DNA of 64,000 nucleotides from Branchiostoma floridae (taxonomy: Eukaryota; Chordata; Leptocardii; Amphioxiformes; Branchiostomatidae): contig NC_049983.1 in the NCBI RefSeq assembly GCF_000003815.2, positions 6,468,022-6,532,021 of the forward strand, given 5' to 3'. Of the stretch, positions 59,490 through 64,000 are shown piece by piece. Under the pieces are notes generated by a model, which saw only the letters and a program-made list of their open reading frames with translations, made no database searches and was not told the DNA's origin. The position numbers and the translations under genes were made by a program. The first letter of the stretch is position 1, and each line of letters begins with the position of its first letter.

Positions 59490-61960
59490 TTTATGCGGGC
59501 AGATCGGCGCTCTGCTTCTGGGTTAATCTCCAAGCAGATATTGGAAGTAAAATAAAATATTTCCTTATTGTCAGTTTGGACTTTGGAGGGACAACCAGAA
59601 TGCTCTGACCAGAATGGTACACAAATGTTCAGACTAAGGTACTCCAAGCAGAGGTTTGGGTGGAAGACCTTTTTATAGTATGCCCCGTTTTCTTTACGCT
59701 TTCACGTCAACGTTTCTTCCCTACCAACATCTGCTTGGAGAGTAAGTAACACCAAAGCAACTTAGCCTGTGCAATAGATTTAATCTCCCAGCAAGTATAG
59801 AAAGGTAACTCTCGGATGCGCCGTCATGCGCGTAGAAGAAAGACCAGCTACGTCGCGGATCCCAAAGCTTGAAAGACTTTGCCTCTCTGCATCTGCTGAG
59901 ATGGCGGAATGACGCAAACAAGCTGGAATCTTTTTAGTCTTACATCTGCTTGGAAATTTTAGTCTCTGTATTTCTTTCACCTGTTGTTAGACTCTGCTGA
60001 GTTCGCAAAGTTAACGAAATGTGAGCTAGGTACAGGCTTAGTATGTGGACTGGGTGGCGGCTATCGTATACTACGTTTGGGTGGTGGCCGACCAACACCT
60101 ATTTAACTGCAGCAACAGACCGCCACTGGGGCTGTATAGAATTCAACCATTGCATTACTTCACGATTAGTGCTAACGCTTATTGGTATACACAACGTTGT
60201 AGTGTTGATGACAGCCAGTGGCCTGTATCCAGGGACAAAATACTCTCAAAGCAGAGGTTAGGTTGTTTTGATGTTAGTACAATGCTAAAATTTCTTCCAA
60301 CACAAAGGTGTACACGGATCAAATTTTCAACAACCACTGTCGCCTTCTTCAGGATCAATACTGATGACCAATCACTTCAGAACGTAAACTCGCGAGAGTT
60401 ACAGACACGTGATCTTATTAACACGTGATCTTGCGGATACATGACGTCAGCAATGGGTCAAAAGTGCTAGGAAGTTTTTTTCAACATTTTTATCGGCCTC
60501 CTAGACAAAAAGAAAATATTATAAAACAGAAAGCCCTAAAAAAAGGCATAAAAAAACAACGTCCAAAACAACCAGGAACCTAACCTCTGATTGGAAAGTA
60601 CATCATTCTTTGGAATTCAGTTTTCCTGGCATAAAGATGTTAAGCATTGTTTACTATAATGCCACCTCTTTCGCGTCGGTGATTCAAAAGCACAAGCGAC
60701 TTGTAACCGTTCCATCTCGTAAACTAACCATTTCAAAGCCACTTATTCGTTGAAAGGAGAACAAAGAGAAACGGGTTTCAGCGAAGTCAACCCCCGGGAC
60801 CTTTGAGGTCATGGGAGAGAACTCTGAGTCAAAGGATCGCCTTATGTTCTCACAAATGGTGCGGGGTGACCGTGACGACCCTGGTGACTCTGGGACCGAG
60901 AGGGAGGACGAGCGCGCGCTGCCCTGGACACGGGTGGAGGTCGGAAAATGATGGTTGTCATCAACTATCAATCTGAAAGCAGATGTTAGGAGGAATATTG
61001 TGACGTTATAACCGTGTTTCTGACTGACGCGGTTTGGCGTTTTGGCTATCAAAGTGTGGAGGAAGTTGCAATTTTTCCTTCCAATAACTACTTCGAGACA
61101 TCTTTACGTTACAAATGAGGACCATATTTGCATAATCAATGAGAGACATCTACACAATACGTTATTCGAAAAGGTTAACATGACTTGACGAAGGTATGAT
61201 GTCTTGGAACTCTAGAATTGTATCTTTATCTGAAAATCTATCATTCAAGCTCTGCATCCTACGTCGCTGAGTGAATGGCATGGAGTTACACTGCGTTTGA
61301 CCATGAAAAAAGCAATTGAACTTAGATTGACAAAAGCGACCGCCGGTTGTGTTTTTACGTGGGAGTTAACTAGCCAAAGTAAAAGAAGCGGATAACTTTT
61401 AATCGACTGTGTTAAAGGAGTTGTTCTGGTCTGTAAATTTCAGCCAACGAAACTCAAATCAAAGTTAGAAATTACCCGTAGCTGCTGACAGACTATGGCC
61501 AGGTACACCTCTCAAACCGCTTTCTGTATCTTAGGGTCTCTTAGGTCTCCTTTTCCTAATGTCTGTTTGGCATAGTCGGATATAAGGAAAACCTGACAAA
61601 TTACTGAAGATAGCAAGGCCAACTAAACGCTAAAACCAGCCGGAACCTAACCTCTGCTCAGAAAGTAATCACACGAGGGATAGGGCGTAGCGAATGGGCA
61701 ATGTCAGCTGGTGTAAAGGGCTTCATTGTTACACGTTAAAAGTTAGAACACTGCCTCCCCTATGTGTACCGACACGAATTTACGATGTCGCTAGCCGAAT
61801 TGTTAGCTGGGTCTGTGCTAGAGGTTATGATAACAGGATGAGAGTAAGAATTTGTGGTCCGTGACAAATTAAGCCGACAAAGTCATGAGTAAGAAAACAC
61901 AAAGATACGGGAGCTGAAAACACTAATCCTTAGCCTCCATCACAGGCTCTCCCAGTCCCC
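59490..61960. other. Spacer with many single ends of the 'CTCCAAGCAGAGG' family
   Basis: Ends or relatives of the CTCCAAGCAGAGGTT terminus lie near 59528, 59645, 59730, 59943, 60246, 60580, 60972 and 61650, in both orientations. Some may pair into elements (for example 60246-60600). No gene is recognised, including in the open frame at 60684-61052. Confidence 0.5.
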
Positions 61961-61965
61961 TCGTT

Positions 61966-61987
61966 GGGGGGGGGGGGGGGGGGGGGG
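61966..61987. repeat. Run of 22 G
   Basis: An uninterrupted G homopolymer. It is a potential quadruplex and a common site of sequencing error. Confidence 0.9.
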
Positions 61988-62164
61988 TCGGAATACACTT
62001 TTGCTGACCATTTCCTTTCGTACTGGGTCGTTTGTACCCCACTAGACTTTCTTTGAGAATAGGCAGATGCTAGCTAGAAAAATGTTGTCAGGAAAAGTTA
62101 GAACTAATTCCCGTAATACTTGCTTGAAGATTAACTAGAGTTAACAGTAAAATCATGTATTCAC

Positions 62165-62415
62165 TGCACCAGATTGTGCATAGGGTGGCACCCATCTCCA
62201 TTTCAATAGCCCTTGGGCCACACAACTTTGTGCAATCACTATATACAATAGTCCATTGGTAGTGGTGTGTGTTGAATTACGATACTCTTTCCCAAAATGC
62301 TGAGTGATAAGCAGAGAAAGCAGTATGTACTAATTCTAAAGTCTTTGGTATGACTCGGTCGGGGATCGAACCACCGAATGAATGCCAGACGAACACTCTA
62401 CTCTCTTGGCCATTG
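62165..62415 (-). mobile_element. tRNA-derived SINE, minus strand
   Basis: On the minus strand, GCAATGGCCAAGAGAGTAGA gives the A-box region and GGTTCGATCCCC (complement of 62365-62376) the B box. The body matches 33318-33590, including AGGGCTATTGAAA and the CACTACCAATGGACTATTG block. Confidence 0.75.
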
Positions 62416-62429
62416 CAATCTGGATGAAT

Positions 62430-63340
62430 GTTGCGAATGCCAAAAGAAATTACCACCAGACTCTTTCGGAGCCGGAAACATTAGTAGAAAAGTCGGCCAA
62501 ATTTAGTGGGTAAACTGGAGGGTCCAAGCCTTTCCGAACACAAGACGTATATACGTATCTATCTTTTTACCAAAAATCGTGATTATAGCTTTTTATAGCC
62601 TGTCTAGAACACTAGATATAAAAAAACGGATGTTTCGCTGCAGTGTCACAGAAGGCCGCTAGGGGGCTCAAAATCTAGCACCTACCAACGTATCAAATAT
62701 CATCAAGTTCCACACTCTAGTTCTCGAGTTAAACTGCGACCTCTACAAACACACAGGCAGACAGACAGACGCACCCAAAAGTATAACCTCATTGCCGGAT
62801 GTAACAAGAGTTCAATTTCTAAATTAAGAATATTTTTAGGGTAGAAATCAGATGGTACCCAGGCTAACCCCAAGGTAGCATACACCAAGACACGTGACTA
62901 TTCCTGATCTCTGCACCTTTTAATTGCCACAAAAATGACCCATTTTAGAGTGATTTATGCCCTGAAGAATCGCGAACACACGAGGCTGTATGAGAACGAG
63001 TGGTTAGCAGTGCGCTGATTGGCACCAGGTCCTACCGGTCAGTGGGTCAGTAACCCTTGTCCACTCTGGCGTGGTGATCCCTCGGACCTCAGGCACACAT
63101 TCCAGACAGACGACACCAACAGTGGTGGACAGTCGTTCAATCTTCGTTTAGGAAAACAGAGAAGCTTTCAACTCGCTGAAGGATAAGCTAATCATAGAAA
63201 GATTAGGATTACGCAGATGTAATCTTGATAAGAGATTTTGTCGTATCGGAGCTGATTGGTTCTTTGGATGATTGACGAGTGCGTTGGACGGCAAAATTGC
63301 GTTGTAGAATCTCGCCTAAGTTATCAAAACCATTTAACAA
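62430..63340. other. Spacer; dispersed repeat at 62640-62780
   Basis: It contains a minus-strand member of the GGGCCTCCTAG repeat with an ACAGGCAGACAGACAGAC tail. I see nothing else. Confidence 0.4.
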
Positions 63341-63344
63341 CGAT

Positions 63345-63810
63345 GATGTCCATGTAGCTCAACTGGTAGCAGCCTCACAGTTGAGCTCCTGGTTCCAATG
63401 CAGTAGTTCTCTCCCTGAAAAATTGAGATATTGGTTGGGGTTTTTTGTGTGTGAGTGTGTCTGTGTGTTTGCAGTCAGCGTGACTCAAGAACTGATTGAT
63501 GTATTACGATGGTATTTGGTATGTCGGTCGGTGTTTTGATAGAAAACGAAAATCTAGATCAATTTTGGCCCCCCTAGTATGTGACCTTGGTACTGCAGCA
63601 GAACGTCCGTTTTTTTGTTGTATCTTTTGACCTGGATAGGCTATGGTCTTGAGTTTTGGGTGGCAAGTAGCTTGCGAGATAAGGAAGCAAGTGGTACATG
63701 TAGGGCCACCTAGCAGCTTGCTCTAGTTGGTAACCCTGGTCCAAAGCCTGGGATCGGGAAGGGCATCTCGGGCTCGGTTGGGGCTGCAACATAAAATCTT
63801 ACATTCCCTC
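63345..63810 (+). repeat. SINE fragments around a dispersed repeat
   Basis: The head GTAGCTCAACTGGTAGCAGC (63354-63373) matches the SINE at 45115. A copy of the GGGCCTCCTAG family follows at about 63480-63720, and then GGGATCGGGAAGGGCATCTC and TTGGGGCTGCA (63740-63790), the next part of the SINE. It looks like a SINE interrupted by another repeat. Confidence 0.55.
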
Positions 63811-64000
63811 GTCTTGTAAGTTCTTGACTGACGTGTTTTCTGTATGTGAGAAGACGGTAGCACGTAAACACACATGCCGGGATGGTAAAGGTCCTCCGTG
63901 GGCAGTGCCGCGGCTGTCCTCCCCGTCAGCGATGTGTGCCTGTTATCCTGCCAAGTTAAACATAGCGATCGTGTGGCGTCTGTCTTGGGTTCACCCCTCT

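Overview
This is a stretch of an animal nuclear genome, most likely a lancelet (amphioxus, Branchiostoma) or another invertebrate deuterostome. The evidence is split genes with short GT-AG exons, proteins close to vertebrate SENP8 and IDH3G, and AT-rich introns and spacers full of small inverted-repeat elements, tRNA-derived SINEs and LINE pieces. The species is an inference, since I could run no search. Three assembly gaps (9900-10420, 12302-12478, 13970-14069) interrupt the sequence.

Layout. The first 28 kb contain no recognisable host gene and consist of mobile DNA and unassigned spacer. The largest unit is a fold-back element of about 6.4 kb (5408-11821) with two 1.1-kb inverted arms. It is followed by an intact LINE (ORF 15417-18269, endonuclease plus reverse transcriptase) whose leader holds two pairs of tandem repeats. 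A last exon of an unrecognised gene (28792-29407) encodes a 188-residue C-terminal part with a basic region, a CVIL prenylation signal and an amphipathic helix resembling PKA-anchoring helices.

Two complete host genes follow on the + strand. SENP8/DEN1 (31674-34488) is a NEDD8 protease of 6 exons and 216 residues with its catalytic residues present. IDH3G (39028-54837) is the gamma regulatory subunit of mitochondrial NAD-isocitrate dehydrogenase; I model 14 exons and 401 residues, including a 24-base microexon. Their functions are unrelated (ubiquitin-like modifier processing and the TCA cycle), and nothing seen suggests co-operation beyond adjacency.

Between them lie two copies of one inverted-repeat element, a 288-bp copy (35776-36063) and a 2827-bp copy (36068-38894), joined tail to head. 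Their shared 103-bp 3' end carries a TATA-like run, an ETS-CRE composite site and a CCAAT box, and the long copy ends 133 bp before the IDH3G start codon. The long copy also contains five spaced hairpins (36779-37192) whose stems show compensatory base changes. These are the most unusual features of the window.

From 55.7 kb to the end I recognise no gene. The region holds small inverted-repeat elements, SINE pieces, a 22-base G run and one possible noncoding first exon ending near 58379.
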